Shown: positions 6,530-14,709 of the stretch, one piece after another
How positions within the stretch are numbered: the stretch's first letter is position 1
How the letters are laid out: each line of letters begins with the position of its first letter
Source of the DNA: Chloroflexota bacterium
GTDB lineage: Bacteria > Chloroflexota > Anaerolineae > Anaerolineales > DRMV01
Length of the DNA stretch: 24,545 bases
Reading direction: 5' to 3'
Assembly (NCBI GenBank): GCA_013154225.1
Contig: JAADCW010000130.1
Location: 1 to 24,545 of the forward strand
Made by a program: the position numbers and the translations under genes
Notes under the pieces: generated by a model
The model's database searches: none
Seen by the model: only the letters and a program-made list of their open reading frames with translations
Told to the model about the DNA's origin: nothing

Positions 6530-9244
6530 CTATGCTGTGGTGTCGTCTGGGGGCGTCAGGGGCAGCGAGAATGCAATGCACGTGCCCTTGGCGCGAGGTT
6601 CCACCCAAATTTTGCCGCCGTGGGCTTCCACAAAGCCGCGGCAAATGGCCAGTCCCAGCCCTGCCCCTGAGGCCTGGCGGGTGAGGCCGCTTTCGACCCG
6701 GTAGAAACTCTCGAAAATGTGAGGAATATGTTCGGGCGGAATGCCCGGCCCTTCGTCTTCCACGCGCACAACAACTTGGTCCGATTCGACGGTCACCGAA
6801 ACCTGGATGGGAGATTCTTCGCCGCCGTATTTCACCGCGTTTTCGATGAGGTTGCGGAGCACCACTTCAATGTGCCGCGGGTCGGCAAACAGGGGCGGCA
6901 TGTGCTCAGGAATCTGTACGCGCAGATTTTCACCTGGCGCGGGGTGGGCGTTTTGGGCTGCTCGTTGGATGAGCGCGGCCAGGTCAATGGCTTCACGGCG
7001 CACCTTGAGGCTGCCGCCTTCGATGCGGGAAAGATCCAGCAGGTCGGTGACCAATTGGCTGAGGCGGTCGGTCTCTTCGGAGATGGTTTGCAGGAATTCC
7101 CGCTGGCTTTCAGGATCCCAGTTGACGTCTTCGGCCAGCAGGGTGGAAACATAGCCCTTGATCGCGGCCAACGGCGTGCGCAGTTCGTGGGATACGGTGG
7201 ACATCAGGCTGGCCTTCATGCGGTCCACCTCGCGGTCCGCGGTAATGTCTTTCCAGATCTGCCCGCGGCCAATGGGGACACCCTGGACGTCGGTCACGGA
7301 GAAGAACTGCACCCGCCAGTCGGTCAGGCGTCCCTGGCGGCGGAGGGCAATTTCGGCCATACCTTCTTCCACGGCCCGTTGCAGCGCGGCGTGGGCCGCG
7401 GTGGGGTTTTGGGCTTGGCGGATGATGCGGGCCAGAATGCGGTCCACTTCCACGCCGCTGATTTCGTCGGGAGGAAGTTCGGCCAATTCGGCCAGGCGCC
7501 GGTTGGCGTAGAGCACCCGCCCGTTGTGGTCTTCCAGCAGAATGGCGTCACTCATGGATTGGATGAGGGCTTCCAGGCGGCGGGTTTGCTCTTGGAGCCG
7601 CGCGTCTGAGCGGGCAAACAGCGCGGCGTTTTCGATGGCCATGGCCGCGTGGTTGGCAAAGGAGGTCAGCAGGTCAATTTCCTGCTGGGTAAAGGTGTGC
7701 GGCTCGGGATAATACACCACCAGCGCCGCGGGCGGGGTGTGTTGGGTTGGCAGGGGCACGGCCAACACCGCGCGATAGCCTTCTGCACGCGCTCGGGGGC
7801 GCAAACCTACTGCGCTGGGGTCGGTTTCGGTGTCGCTGATTTGCAAGGGTTTGCCGGTTTGCAGTGCGCGCAGGGTGAGGGAGTTGAATTCGTCGCGCGG
7901 GATGATGAGCCGCTCTGCATAGCGGGCCGAAAGCCCACGGCTGGCGCGGGCTACAAAGGCCTGCTTTTGCTCGTCCCAGGCGATGATGGCGCATTTTTGC
8001 ACGTTGAGCAACCGTTCCACCTGCGCGAGGATGCGGGAGAGCACGGTGCGGGAATCCAGCGTGGATGCGACTTCCGCGCTGGTTTGCAAGAGGGTGCGGA
8101 GTTCCTGCAGCCGCGCGGCAATGTCGGCTTCCATCCGCACCAGGGTGCGCGCGAGGTGGCCGACCTGGTCGGGGCGGTTGTAGAGGCGTTCCAGGGCTTT
8201 TTGCTGTTTGGGGTCGTGGGGGCCGTCTTGCCCAATGGCTTTGCTGTATGCGGCCAGTTGTTCGATGGGCCGGATGACCTGGGTGGAAAGCCCAAACCAG
8301 AAGAGTACGCCGGTGATGACCACCACAGCCAGGGCCAGGTGGGTGGCATGGCGGAACAAGTTGATGGTGGCAAAAGCGCTCTCAGTGGAACGCCCGACCA
8401 CTACGCCCCATTCGGCTGAGCGAATGGGCGCGTAACTGTAAAGCATGGTGTGGTTGTCTTGGTTGACGATAGCGTTCCCGGCCTGACCTTCGTGGGCCAG
8501 GGTGAGCAGGGCTGGCGCACGCTTGTCCAGGGTGGTGAGCAGGTCGTGGCTGTTGGGAGAGGCAACCACCTGGCCGATGTTGTCCACAATGTAAACCACA
8601 AAGGCTTCTTCGGGTTTGTGCGCGGCCGAGATGTTTTCCAGCACCCAACTGAGGGATTCCAGGCGGACGTTGATGCCCACGATGCCGAGGAAGTTTTGAT
8701 GTTCGTCCCAAAGGGGCATGACCGCGGTCACCACGGCCTGGTTGGTGGTGGGGGAAATGCGCCCGCGCGAGAAGAACGGCAGGCGGCTGTTTTGGGCGCG
8801 CTTGAAGTAGGGGCGGAAGGAGAAATCCGCGCCCACGGTGGAGATGGGCTCTTCAGGGTAGTGGTAGCGCATGATGCCTTGGGCATCCAGGCGGTAAACC
8901 AGGTTGACCTCGGGGCGGTCGTTGACCAGCGCGGCAAAGAGGCTGCGCATTCCTTCAACGTCGCTTTCCAGCACCGCGGGTTCCGAGCCCAAATGCTGGG
9001 CCGCGCTCAGCAAACTGCCCAGGGTGAGGTTGGTTTCCTGCGCAATGGTGCTGGCCAGGGTGAGGTTGGCGGTTTCCACGTCGGAACGGAGGCGCTGGGT
9101 GGCGACGTGGTCAAAGTAGAGCACCATCCCAATGAGGGGGAGCACAAAGGCCACGTAAAGGGCCAGCAAGCGCACCCCCAGGTCGCGCTGCAAGGCCAAA
9201 ATGGCGTGCTTGAACCGTTGCCAAAGGTTGAGAAGAGCCGTCAT
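6530..9244 (-). CDS. Membrane sensor histidine kinase (extracellular Cache-like, HAMP, GAF, PAS, HisKA, HATPase)
   Basis: 904 aa. A first membrane helix (about 24-45) and a second (about 300-323) bracket an extracellular region of about 255 residues resembling a double Cache ligand-binding domain (ADFSFRPYFKRAQ, FLGIVGINVRLESL). HAMP-like linker about 324-380, GAF about 390-540, PAS about 555-670. The kinase core has the phosphoacceptor H686 in VSHELRTPL, N-box around NLIENAVKYGG (798-808), G1 DEGPGIPP (830-837) and G2 GAGLGLAI (860-867). It starts 2 nt after the M20 peptidase stop, so translation is probably coupled; no strong ribosome-binding site is visible. Its partner is the response regulator downstream. 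The signal is unknown; Cache domains often bind amino acids or carboxylates. Confidence 0.92.
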   Translation of the reverse strand: MTALLNLWQRFKHAILALQRDLGVRLLALYVAFVLPLIGMVLYFDHVATQRLRSDVETANLTLASTIAQETNLTLGSLLSAAQHLGSEPAVLESDVEGMRSLFAALVNDRPEVNLVYRLDAQGIMRYHYPEEPISTVGADFSFRPYFKRAQNSRLPFFSRGRISPTTNQAVVTAVMPLWDEHQNFLGIVGINVRLESLSWVLENISAAHKPEEAFVVYIVDNIGQVVASPNSHDLLTTLDKRAPALLTLAHEGQAGNAIVNQDNHTMLYSYAPIRSAEWGVVVGRSTESAFATINLFRHATHLALAVVVITGVLFWFGLSTQVIRPIEQLAAYSKAIGQDGPHDPKQQKALERLYNRPDQVGHLARTLVRMEADIAARLQELRTLLQTSAEVASTLDSRTVLSRILAQVERLLNVQKCAIIAWDEQKQAFVARASRGLSARYAERLIIPRDEFNSLTLRALQTGKPLQISDTETDPSAVGLRPRARAEGYRAVLAVPLPTQHTPPAALVVYYPEPHTFTQQEIDLLTSFANHAAMAIENAALFARSDARLQEQTRRLEALIQSMSDAILLEDHNGRVLYANRRLAELAELPPDEISGVEVDRILARIIRQAQNPTAAHAALQRAVEEGMAEIALRRQGRLTDWRVQFFSVTDVQGVPIGRGQIWKDITADREVDRMKASLMSTVSHELRTPLAAIKGYVSTLLAEDVNWDPESQREFLQTISEETDRLSQLVTDLLDLSRIEGGSLKVRREAIDLAALIQRAAQNAHPAPGENLRVQIPEHMPPLFADPRHIEVVLRNLIENAVKYGGEESPIQVSVTVESDQVVVRVEDEGPGIPPEHIPHIFESFYRVESGLTRQASGAGLGLAICRGFVEAHGGKIWVEPRAKGTCIAFSLPLTPPDDTTA

Positions 9245-9246
9245 GG

Positions 9247-10617
9247 TTACTCAGGGGACTGCGCAAAGGCGCTGACCACCCGCGCGATGTGTCGTGCGCC
9301 TTTGAGGTACAAATCCAGGCGGATGTTTTCGTTGGGCGCGTGGATGTTGCTTCCGGGGTAGGCGATGCCCGCTGTGGCGATGGGCACGCCCAGGTAATGG
9401 TGGAAGACGTAGCCCGGCCCAGAGCCGCCGCTCATGGGAATTTTTTGCTGAGGCATTCCGTACACGGGCCGCGCGGCTTCCACCACCAGGTTGATGAAGG
9501 GGTCGTCAGGATCCATTTTGACCGGGTGCTCGCCGCCCAGGCATTTGATTTGGACGTCGTGGAAGCCGTGGGCGTCCAGGTGCTCCCTCAGTTGGCGGAG
9601 CACGGTCTCGGGGCTTTGGTTGGGCACCAGGCGGAAGTCAACCTTGGCAATGGCCTGCGCAGGCAAAACGGTTTTGCTTCCCTCGCCTTGGTAGCCCGAT
9701 TTGAGGCCGCAGATGGTGCATGTGGGGTCAAACAGCGCGGCTTTCCACATTTCCAGGCCGCCTTCGACGCCCTTGATGAAGGCCTTGACCCCCGCGCTGC
9801 GTTTGTAGTCTTCCGAAGGGTCGGGCAGAGCCGCGAGGAGTTCCAGATCTCGAGGGCTGGGCGGCTGCACGTCGTCATAGAAGCCGGGCAGCAGGATGCG
9901 CTCGTCAGGGCTTTTGAGGGTGTTGAGTGCCCACACCAGCCGCCAGGCCGCGTTGGGGAAGATGCCACCCGTCAGCCCGGAGTGGGTATCCACGTCCGCG
10001 GTTTTGACGCTGAGCTCCACATAGCAGATGCCGCGCATGCCCATGACCTGGTGGGGTTCGTCGTTTTGCCCCACGCCGCCAAATTCCCAAATGCACGCGT
10101 CCGCGGCAAACAAGTCGGCGTGCTCCCGCACCGCGTCTTCCAGATGGATGCTGCCGATTTCCTCTTCGCCTTCGATGACGAATTTGACATTGCAGGGGAG
10201 TTCGCCCTCGGTCGCGAGCAGGGCGTCGAGGGCAAAGAGCCGCGCGACGAGTTGGCCTTTGTCGTCGCTTACCCCGCGGGCGTAGAGTTTGCCATCGCGA
10301 ATGGTGGGCTCAAAGGGCGGAGTTTCCCAGAGGTCGAGGGGTTCGGGGGGCTGGACGTCGTAATGGTTGTAAAACAGCAAGGTTTTGTCGCGGTTGCGGC
10401 CTTCCCGCTCGGCATAGACCACGGGCGAGCCCTCGGTGGGCAAGATTTGCACCTGGAAGCCGCGAGCGCGCAGCATGTCCGCGGTCATTTCCGCGGCTTC
10501 GGCAATGCCCCAGTTTTGCGCGGCCACGCTGGGTTGCGCGCAAAACCGGCTGAGCTCTGCAATGCTTTCGTCGAGGTGGGTTTCCAGGTAGTGATCGAGG
10601 TGTTGGTGGGTGTCCAT
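9247..10617 (-). CDS. M20-family metallopeptidase (dipeptidase-like)
   Basis: 456 aa. Predicted cytosolic two-metal aminoacyl hydrolase. Metal-binding and catalytic motifs: H85 and D87 in YNHYDVQPP, the bridging Asp in RGVSDDKG (about 118-119), the acid pair in IEGEEEIGS (about 151-153), and later HSG and SGGSGPGYVF segments. An insertion-type dimerisation domain is visible in the middle (about 190-310). Length and motif spacing fit M20 peptidases annotated as dipeptidases. The open frame continues far upstream, but that part overlaps the VTT gene out of frame. The ATG at 10617 has GGAG about 8 nt before it and starts a typical N-terminal helix. Natural substrate not determinable. Confidence 0.92.
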   Translation of the reverse strand: MDTHQHLDHYLETHLDESIAELSRFCAQPSVAAQNWGIAEAAEMTADMLRARGFQVQILPTEGSPVVYAEREGRNRDKTLLFYNHYDVQPPEPLDLWETPPFEPTIRDGKLYARGVSDDKGQLVARLFALDALLATEGELPCNVKFVIEGEEEIGSIHLEDAVREHADLFAADACIWEFGGVGQNDEPHQVMGMRGICYVELSVKTADVDTHSGLTGGIFPNAAWRLVWALNTLKSPDERILLPGFYDDVQPPSPRDLELLAALPDPSEDYKRSAGVKAFIKGVEGGLEMWKAALFDPTCTICGLKSGYQGEGSKTVLPAQAIAKVDFRLVPNQSPETVLRQLREHLDAHGFHDVQIKCLGGEHPVKMDPDDPFINLVVEAARPVYGMPQQKIPMSGGSGPGYVFHHYLGVPIATAGIAYPGSNIHAPNENIRLDLYLKGARHIARVVSAFAQSPE

Positions 10618-10634
10618 GTCTTTACTCCGCAGGG

Positions 10635-11201
10635 TCAGAGTAGCCAGGCGCCTAAAGCCGCCACGGCCAGCATTTTGAGCACTTTGCCAATCCAGCACCA
10701 GAGCAGGAAGCGCCACAGGGGCATCCGCGTCGCTCCCGCGACAATGCCGGCCAGGTCCATCAGCGGCAGGGGAAGGAAGGCCAAAGCCAGCACCGTCCAT
10801 TCGCCGTAGCGTGCCATCCACGTTTGGACTTGCTGATACCGCCGGGAATCTTCGACCACGGCTTTGCCGCTCCAGCCCGCGATGTAGCCCGTGATTTCGC
10901 CCAGGGCGGCGCCTGTGCCCGCGGCCAGGGCAACGCCCCACGGGGAAAGCACTGCGCCCAGCACGTAGGGCAAAACCAGGCTGGGCATGGGCAGGATCAC
11001 GCTGGCATTGGCCAGCAATGAGAAGAGGAAGACGCCCGGGTAGCCGTAGGTTTGCAAATGTGCGATGCGGTCTTGGGCTAAATACAGCCCCACGCTCAAG
11101 CCGACCACAATGGCCATCCCCAGCGCGTTGGGCCACCAGCGCCGCCAGCCCCTGGGCTGCGTTGGCGTGGTGGAAACAGACTGCTGGGGCGGGATGGTCA
11201 T
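10635..11201 (-). CDS. VTT-domain (DedA/TVP38-like) membrane protein
   Basis: 188 aa integral membrane protein. After a short cytoplasmic N-terminus rich in Pro/Thr/Gln and one helix (about 28-42), the VTT/SNARE-associated core runs from about 55 to 180. It has the family's Gly-rich half-helix region (AAGTGAALGEITGYIAGWSG) and the re-entrant FLPLPLMDLAGIVAGATRMP segment. DedA/VTT proteins are linked to lipid scrambling or transport and proton-motive-force homeostasis. The exact substrate here is unknown. It sits 27 nt after udk and 17 nt before the M20 peptidase. The ribosome-binding site is weak, so expression likely depends on the operon. Confidence 0.8.
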   Translation of the reverse strand: MTIPPQQSVSTTPTQPRGWRRWWPNALGMAIVVGLSVGLYLAQDRIAHLQTYGYPGVFLFSLLANASVILPMPSLVLPYVLGAVLSPWGVALAAGTGAALGEITGYIAGWSGKAVVEDSRRYQQVQTWMARYGEWTVLALAFLPLPLMDLAGIVAGATRMPLWRFLLWCWIGKVLKMLAVAALGAWLL

Positions 11202-11228
11202 GCTTCCATGCTCTTGGGGTTTAGAGGG

Positions 11229-11888
11229 TCAGGCCAGGCCGCGCTCCCTAAGGAGGGAGTCAACCCGTGCCACCACCATGTCTAAGGCTACGCGGTTGAA
11301 GCCGCCTTCGGGGATGATGATGTCCGCGTAGCGCTTGGAGGGTTCGACGAACTCCAGATGCATGGGGCGCACGGTGTTGAGGTATTGGTCAATGACCGAT
11401 TCCATGGTGCGGCCGCGTTCGGTGATATCGCGGCGCAGGCGGCGGATGAAGCGGATGTCGGGGTCGGTATCCACGTAGATTTTGACGTCGAACAGTTTGC
11501 GCAGTTCGGGTTCGTAAAACAGCAAGATGCCTTCGACCATGATGATGGGGCGAGGAAGCACGGTCACGGTTTCGCTGGTGCGGGTGTGGGTGGTGAAATC
11601 GTACACCGGCCGCTCTACGGGCTTGCCTTCCCTCAGCATTTGGATGTGCTGAATGAGCAGGGAGGTTTCCAGGGAATCTGGATGGTCGTAGTTGATTTTG
11701 ATGCGTTCTGAGAGGGGAAGGTGGCCGTTGTCTTTGTAATAGGCATCGTGGGGAAGGTAGGCGATGTGTCCCTCGCCCACCCGATCCAGGATGACGCGGG
11801 CCACGGTGGTTTTTCCCGATCCGGTGCCGCCGGCAATGCCGATGACCAACGGTTTGGGTTTGGAAGGAGAGGTTTCGGAAGGTGTCAT
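11229..11888 (-). CDS. udk: Uridine kinase
   Basis: 219 aa, the usual length. Phosphorylates uridine and cytidine to UMP and CMP in pyrimidine salvage. P-loop GGTGSGKT (20-27), DAYYKD substrate segment, YDHPDSLE, PVYDFTTHTR, VEGILLF, and the lid segment RRLRRDITERGR are all present and in family order. Start ATG at 11888 is preceded by CTGAGGAAG. Lies 70 nt after the DUF255 gene. The 11-residue N-terminal extension before the first strand is Ser/Pro/Lys-rich and unremarkable. Confidence 0.96.
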   Translation of the reverse strand: MTPSETSPSKPKPLVIGIAGGTGSGKTTVARVILDRVGEGHIAYLPHDAYYKDNGHLPLSERIKINYDHPDSLETSLLIQHIQMLREGKPVERPVYDFTTHTRTSETVTVLPRPIIMVEGILLFYEPELRKLFDVKIYVDTDPDIRFIRRLRRDITERGRTMESVIDQYLNTVRPMHLEFVEPSKRYADIIIPEGGFNRVALDMVVARVDSLLRERGLA

Positions 11889-11958
11889 GCGCTGCTTCCT
11901 CAGGATGGGGATAAGTCAGGGTGCGGTGCAGGCTGGAAAGGTCGGGCGGACAAGGTCG

Positions 11959-13776
11959 TCAGGTGGTGCTGGGGGTGGTGAGGCATTCCAGGGCAAAGAG
12001 CCATTGGGGGAACGCGGTGGGGTGCCGCACCAAAAGGGGCATCATGGGGTCGAGCATGGCCTGGGCTTTGACCTGGAATGCGTTTTGATGGGTGATTTTA
12101 GCAAAAGCGGCCAGCAGGGTGGCTGCAAGCGCGTTGCCGGAAGGTGCGTCGCCGTCGAGCAGTTCCTGCGGGCGCCCAAAGGGGAAGTTGTGGGCTGGGG
12201 TGGTGTCGTAGTAACCCCATTCTGCTGCGAAGAGGGCCTCGATTTGTTCCAAAAACCAGGTGGCTTCGTATAGCCAAAAGGTGGTATCGGGAGTAAGGGG
12301 GGCTTGATACTTATGAAGGGCAAGCAGTGCCCATCCGGCCGCGGCATAATCTTCCAAAAAGGCGGGTTCGCCAATTTGGCCGCGATACCAACTGCGGCCA
12401 AGGCTGTTTTCCCCGCGCACGTGGGTGAGAAGGGCCTCGGCAATGCGCACCGCGGTTTGGGTGTAGCGCGGCGCGTCAAGATCGCGGCCAGCCTGGGCAA
12501 AGGTGCGAATGGCCAGCGCGTTCCAGGCGGTGATGGCTGTGTCGTCCACGGGGGGCGACATGCGCCGCTGGCGTGCGGCCAGCAGGCGGGCCTTGGCGGC
12601 TTCGACGCGCTCGTGGGCGCGCCCTGTGGGCAGGCCAAATTGGGCTTCCAGAGCTTCGGCAGTGAGATGCCGTTGCAGGGTGCGCGGGATTTCGGCTAAG
12701 TCGTACGCCGCGATGAGCAGGTCGGCTTCATCCACGGGTAGGGCTGCGCGCACTTCCGCGGCGGTCCACATGTAATAGCGCCCTTCGCCCGGAGGGCTTT
12801 CGCTTTCGCCGCTTTGCCCGCTGCCTAACAGGCCGTTGGGCAGGGCCAGGGTATGGGTGAGGTAGTCCAGGGTGCGGCTTGCGATTTGGCGGTAAGCCTC
12901 TTGCCCTGTCAGGCGATACGCGGTGGTGTAGGCCTGGGCCAAAAGTGCGTTGGTGGGCAGGCTTTTCTCAAAGCGGGGCTCCCGCCAGCCCGCATCCAGG
13001 GTGTATTGGTGGAACCCGCCGCCCAGCACGTCGTAAATGCCGCCCCGTGCCATCGCCAGCAGGCTGGTCAGCGCCATAGTTTGCGCGCGCTCGTCGCCGT
13101 GCTCTGCACGGCGTAGGAGCCACAGCAAAACCAAGGGCTGGGGGAATTTGGGGGCTTCGCCAAACCCGCCGTTTTGCGCGTCGAACTCGCTTGCCAGGTT
13201 GGCGCGGGCTTCGGCCGCGGCTTGCTCTGGCGAAAGGTCGAGGGGCGCGGTGCTGTTGAGCAAGGGCAAAAGCCCTTCGCCCATTTGCCGCGCCATTTCT
13301 TGGGCAATATCTTCCACCCGCTCGCGGTCCTCTTCCCAGGCACGCAGGGCTTCGGCCAGGGCTTCCTGAAAGGTGGGTGTGCCGGGTACTTCGGCCTGGG
13401 GCGGGAAGTATGTGCCGCCGTAATAGGGTTTGCCCTCGGGGGTCAGAAAGAGGTTGAGGGGCCAGCCGGTTTTGCCTGTCATGGCCGCGGTGACATGCAT
13501 GAACGCGTTGGCCAGGTCAGGCCGCTGGTCGCGGTCTAAAGCCACAGGGATGAAGTAGCGGCTGATGTAGGTGGCGATGGCCGGGTGGCGGAAGGCTTCG
13601 GAGGCCATGCGCTCGCACCAATGGCACCAGCCGTAGCCGATGTGGAGGAAGATGGGTTTGCCAAGCCCACGGGCTTTTTGGAACGTCCGGGGCGCCCAGG
13701 GATGCCAGTGAATGGCGTCCTGGCTGCGTTGTTGGTAGAAAGCCGACGTTTGAGGGAGAAGTGCGTGATGAGACAT
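11959..13776 (-). CDS. DUF255 thioredoxin-domain protein (YyaL/SPATA20-like)
   Basis: 605 aa. The N-terminal thioredoxin-like domain (about 1-165) carries the DUF255 signature: IGYGWCHWCERM with C51 and C54, then ALDRDQRPDL, TGKTGWPLNLFLTPEGKPYY and GGTYFP. The remaining part resembles the alpha/alpha (six-hairpin glycosidase-like) region of this family, with DVLGGGFHQYTLDAGWREPRF and DDTAITAWNALAI. Family members are usually somewhat longer (about 650-700 aa), so the helical part seems slightly trimmed. Biochemical function of the family is not settled; a redox role is only inferred from CxxC. It starts 15 nt after the scpA stop. Confidence 0.88.
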   Translation of the reverse strand: MSHHALLPQTSAFYQQRSQDAIHWHPWAPRTFQKARGLGKPIFLHIGYGWCHWCERMASEAFRHPAIATYISRYFIPVALDRDQRPDLANAFMHVTAAMTGKTGWPLNLFLTPEGKPYYGGTYFPPQAEVPGTPTFQEALAEALRAWEEDRERVEDIAQEMARQMGEGLLPLLNSTAPLDLSPEQAAAEARANLASEFDAQNGGFGEAPKFPQPLVLLWLLRRAEHGDERAQTMALTSLLAMARGGIYDVLGGGFHQYTLDAGWREPRFEKSLPTNALLAQAYTTAYRLTGQEAYRQIASRTLDYLTHTLALPNGLLGSGQSGESESPPGEGRYYMWTAAEVRAALPVDEADLLIAAYDLAEIPRTLQRHLTAEALEAQFGLPTGRAHERVEAAKARLLAARQRRMSPPVDDTAITAWNALAIRTFAQAGRDLDAPRYTQTAVRIAEALLTHVRGENSLGRSWYRGQIGEPAFLEDYAAAGWALLALHKYQAPLTPDTTFWLYEATWFLEQIEALFAAEWGYYDTTPAHNFPFGRPQELLDGDAPSGNALAATLLAAFAKITHQNAFQVKAQAMLDPMMPLLVRHPTAFPQWLFALECLTTPSTT

Positions 13777-13791
13777 GGGCTGTTGTCAGGG

Positions 13792-14568
13792 CTATTCGCC
13801 GAATTCCGATGCGATTTCGATTTCGTCCGTGAGGTCTTCACGGGCTGGCGAGATTTCGATTTCGCCAAAGAGTTGTTCTTGCTGGGCGTGCACCAGGCGC
13901 TGTTTGACCAGTTCCAACAGCGCGAGGAAAGTAACCACGGTTTCGAGGCGGGTGGGGCGTTGGCCCAGGAGCGCGGAAAACGTGGCTTTGCCGCGGCGGG
14001 TGAGGGTGCGCACGATATGACGGATTTTGTCTCGGATGGTGACTTTGGGAGGTGCGATGACGGTGCCCAAAGGCCGCCGTGGGCGCATGGAAAAGACGCG
14101 CTGCGCGGCTTGAGCTAAATCTTGGGCGGTTAGCCCGCGCAAATCAAGCCGACCTTCGATCTTGGGCGGCGGTGCAAGGCGCACGTAGGCGTGCAGCCCG
14201 GCCGCGTGGCGTTCCTTCAACCAGGCCGCGGCTTTTTTGAAGCGGCGGTATTCCCGCAGCTGGCGCACCAGGGCTTCGCCAGGGTCTTCTTCGCCTTCTT
14301 CCCGCTGAGGCGGGCGAGGAAGCAATGCCTCGGATTTGATTTGAAGCAGTTTGGCGGCAATGACCAAAAAGGCCGAAACTTCCTCGGGCGAGCGCTCTTC
14401 CATTTGCTCCAGATGCGCCAGATATTGATCGGTGATCTGCGCGAGTGCCAGTTTGGTGATGTCGAGTTCCGCGCGCTCGATTAATTGGAGCAACAAATCC
14501 AACGGGCCTTGATAGACCGGCGTTTGGATGTGGTATTGATGGGCCTGATATTCCACCACGCTTGGCAT
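13792..14568 (-). CDS. scpA: Segregation and condensation protein A
   Basis: 258 aa, normal length. Kleisin subunit of the bacterial SMC-ScpA-ScpB condensin. The N-terminal SMC-neck-binding part shows YQGPLDLLLQLIERAELDIT and AAKLLQIKSEALLP. A charged linker and the ScpB-binding middle follow. The C-terminal winged helix (about 190-240) contains VTFLALLELVKQRLVHAQQ, which contacts the SMC head. No scpB is seen in this window. First gene of the seven-gene minus-strand set. The ATG lies 6 nt after a TATAAT box and has no ribosome-binding site, so it is probably translated from a leaderless mRNA. Confidence 0.94.
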   Translation of the reverse strand: MPSVVEYQAHQYHIQTPVYQGPLDLLLQLIERAELDITKLALAQITDQYLAHLEQMEERSPEEVSAFLVIAAKLLQIKSEALLPRPPQREEGEEDPGEALVRQLREYRRFKKAAAWLKERHAAGLHAYVRLAPPPKIEGRLDLRGLTAQDLAQAAQRVFSMRPRRPLGTVIAPPKVTIRDKIRHIVRTLTRRGKATFSALLGQRPTRLETVVTFLALLELVKQRLVHAQQEQLFGEIEISPAREDLTDEIEIASEFGE

Positions 14569-14574
14569 GAAGGG

Positions 14575-14583
14575 ATTATATCA
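14575..14583 (-). promoter_or_regulatory. Extended -10 promoter abutting the scpA start codon
   Basis: Minus strand TGATATAAT, a perfect -10 hexamer with TGn extension. The spacer to the ATG is CCCTTC, so the expected transcription start falls on or next to the A of the start codon. No Shine-Dalgarno is possible. This implies a leaderless scpA message and a promoter for the whole seven-gene set. Confidence 0.65.
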
Positions 14584-14637
14584 TCCATCCGCTGGCCGAA
14601 CAGCCATATGTCGGTTGTCAGGTCTTTGAAATGGGGT

Positions 14638-14666
14638 CTGTTGCAGGCCCAGAAATGCGCTATAAT
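14638..14666 (+). promoter_or_regulatory. Promoter of relA/spoT, divergent from scpA
   Basis: A perfect TATAAT at 14661-14666 preceded by GC; the -35 position (CTGTTG at 17-bp spacing) is poor. Expected start near 14673 gives a leader of about 36 nt before ATG 14710. The scpA and rel -10 boxes are about 80 bp apart and diverge, so the two transcripts may influence each other. Confidence 0.55.
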
Positions 14667-14709
14667 ACCCACGCCTTGGCCGACTTTGCCCTTTTCCGGG
14701 GATGAAGTG

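Noticed and set aside
10618..11136. Upstream extension of the M20 peptidase frame to 11136
   Set aside because: It runs out of frame over the whole VTT membrane-protein gene and its translation is low-complexity Arg/Gly/Pro; a good start with a ribosome-binding site exists at 10617.
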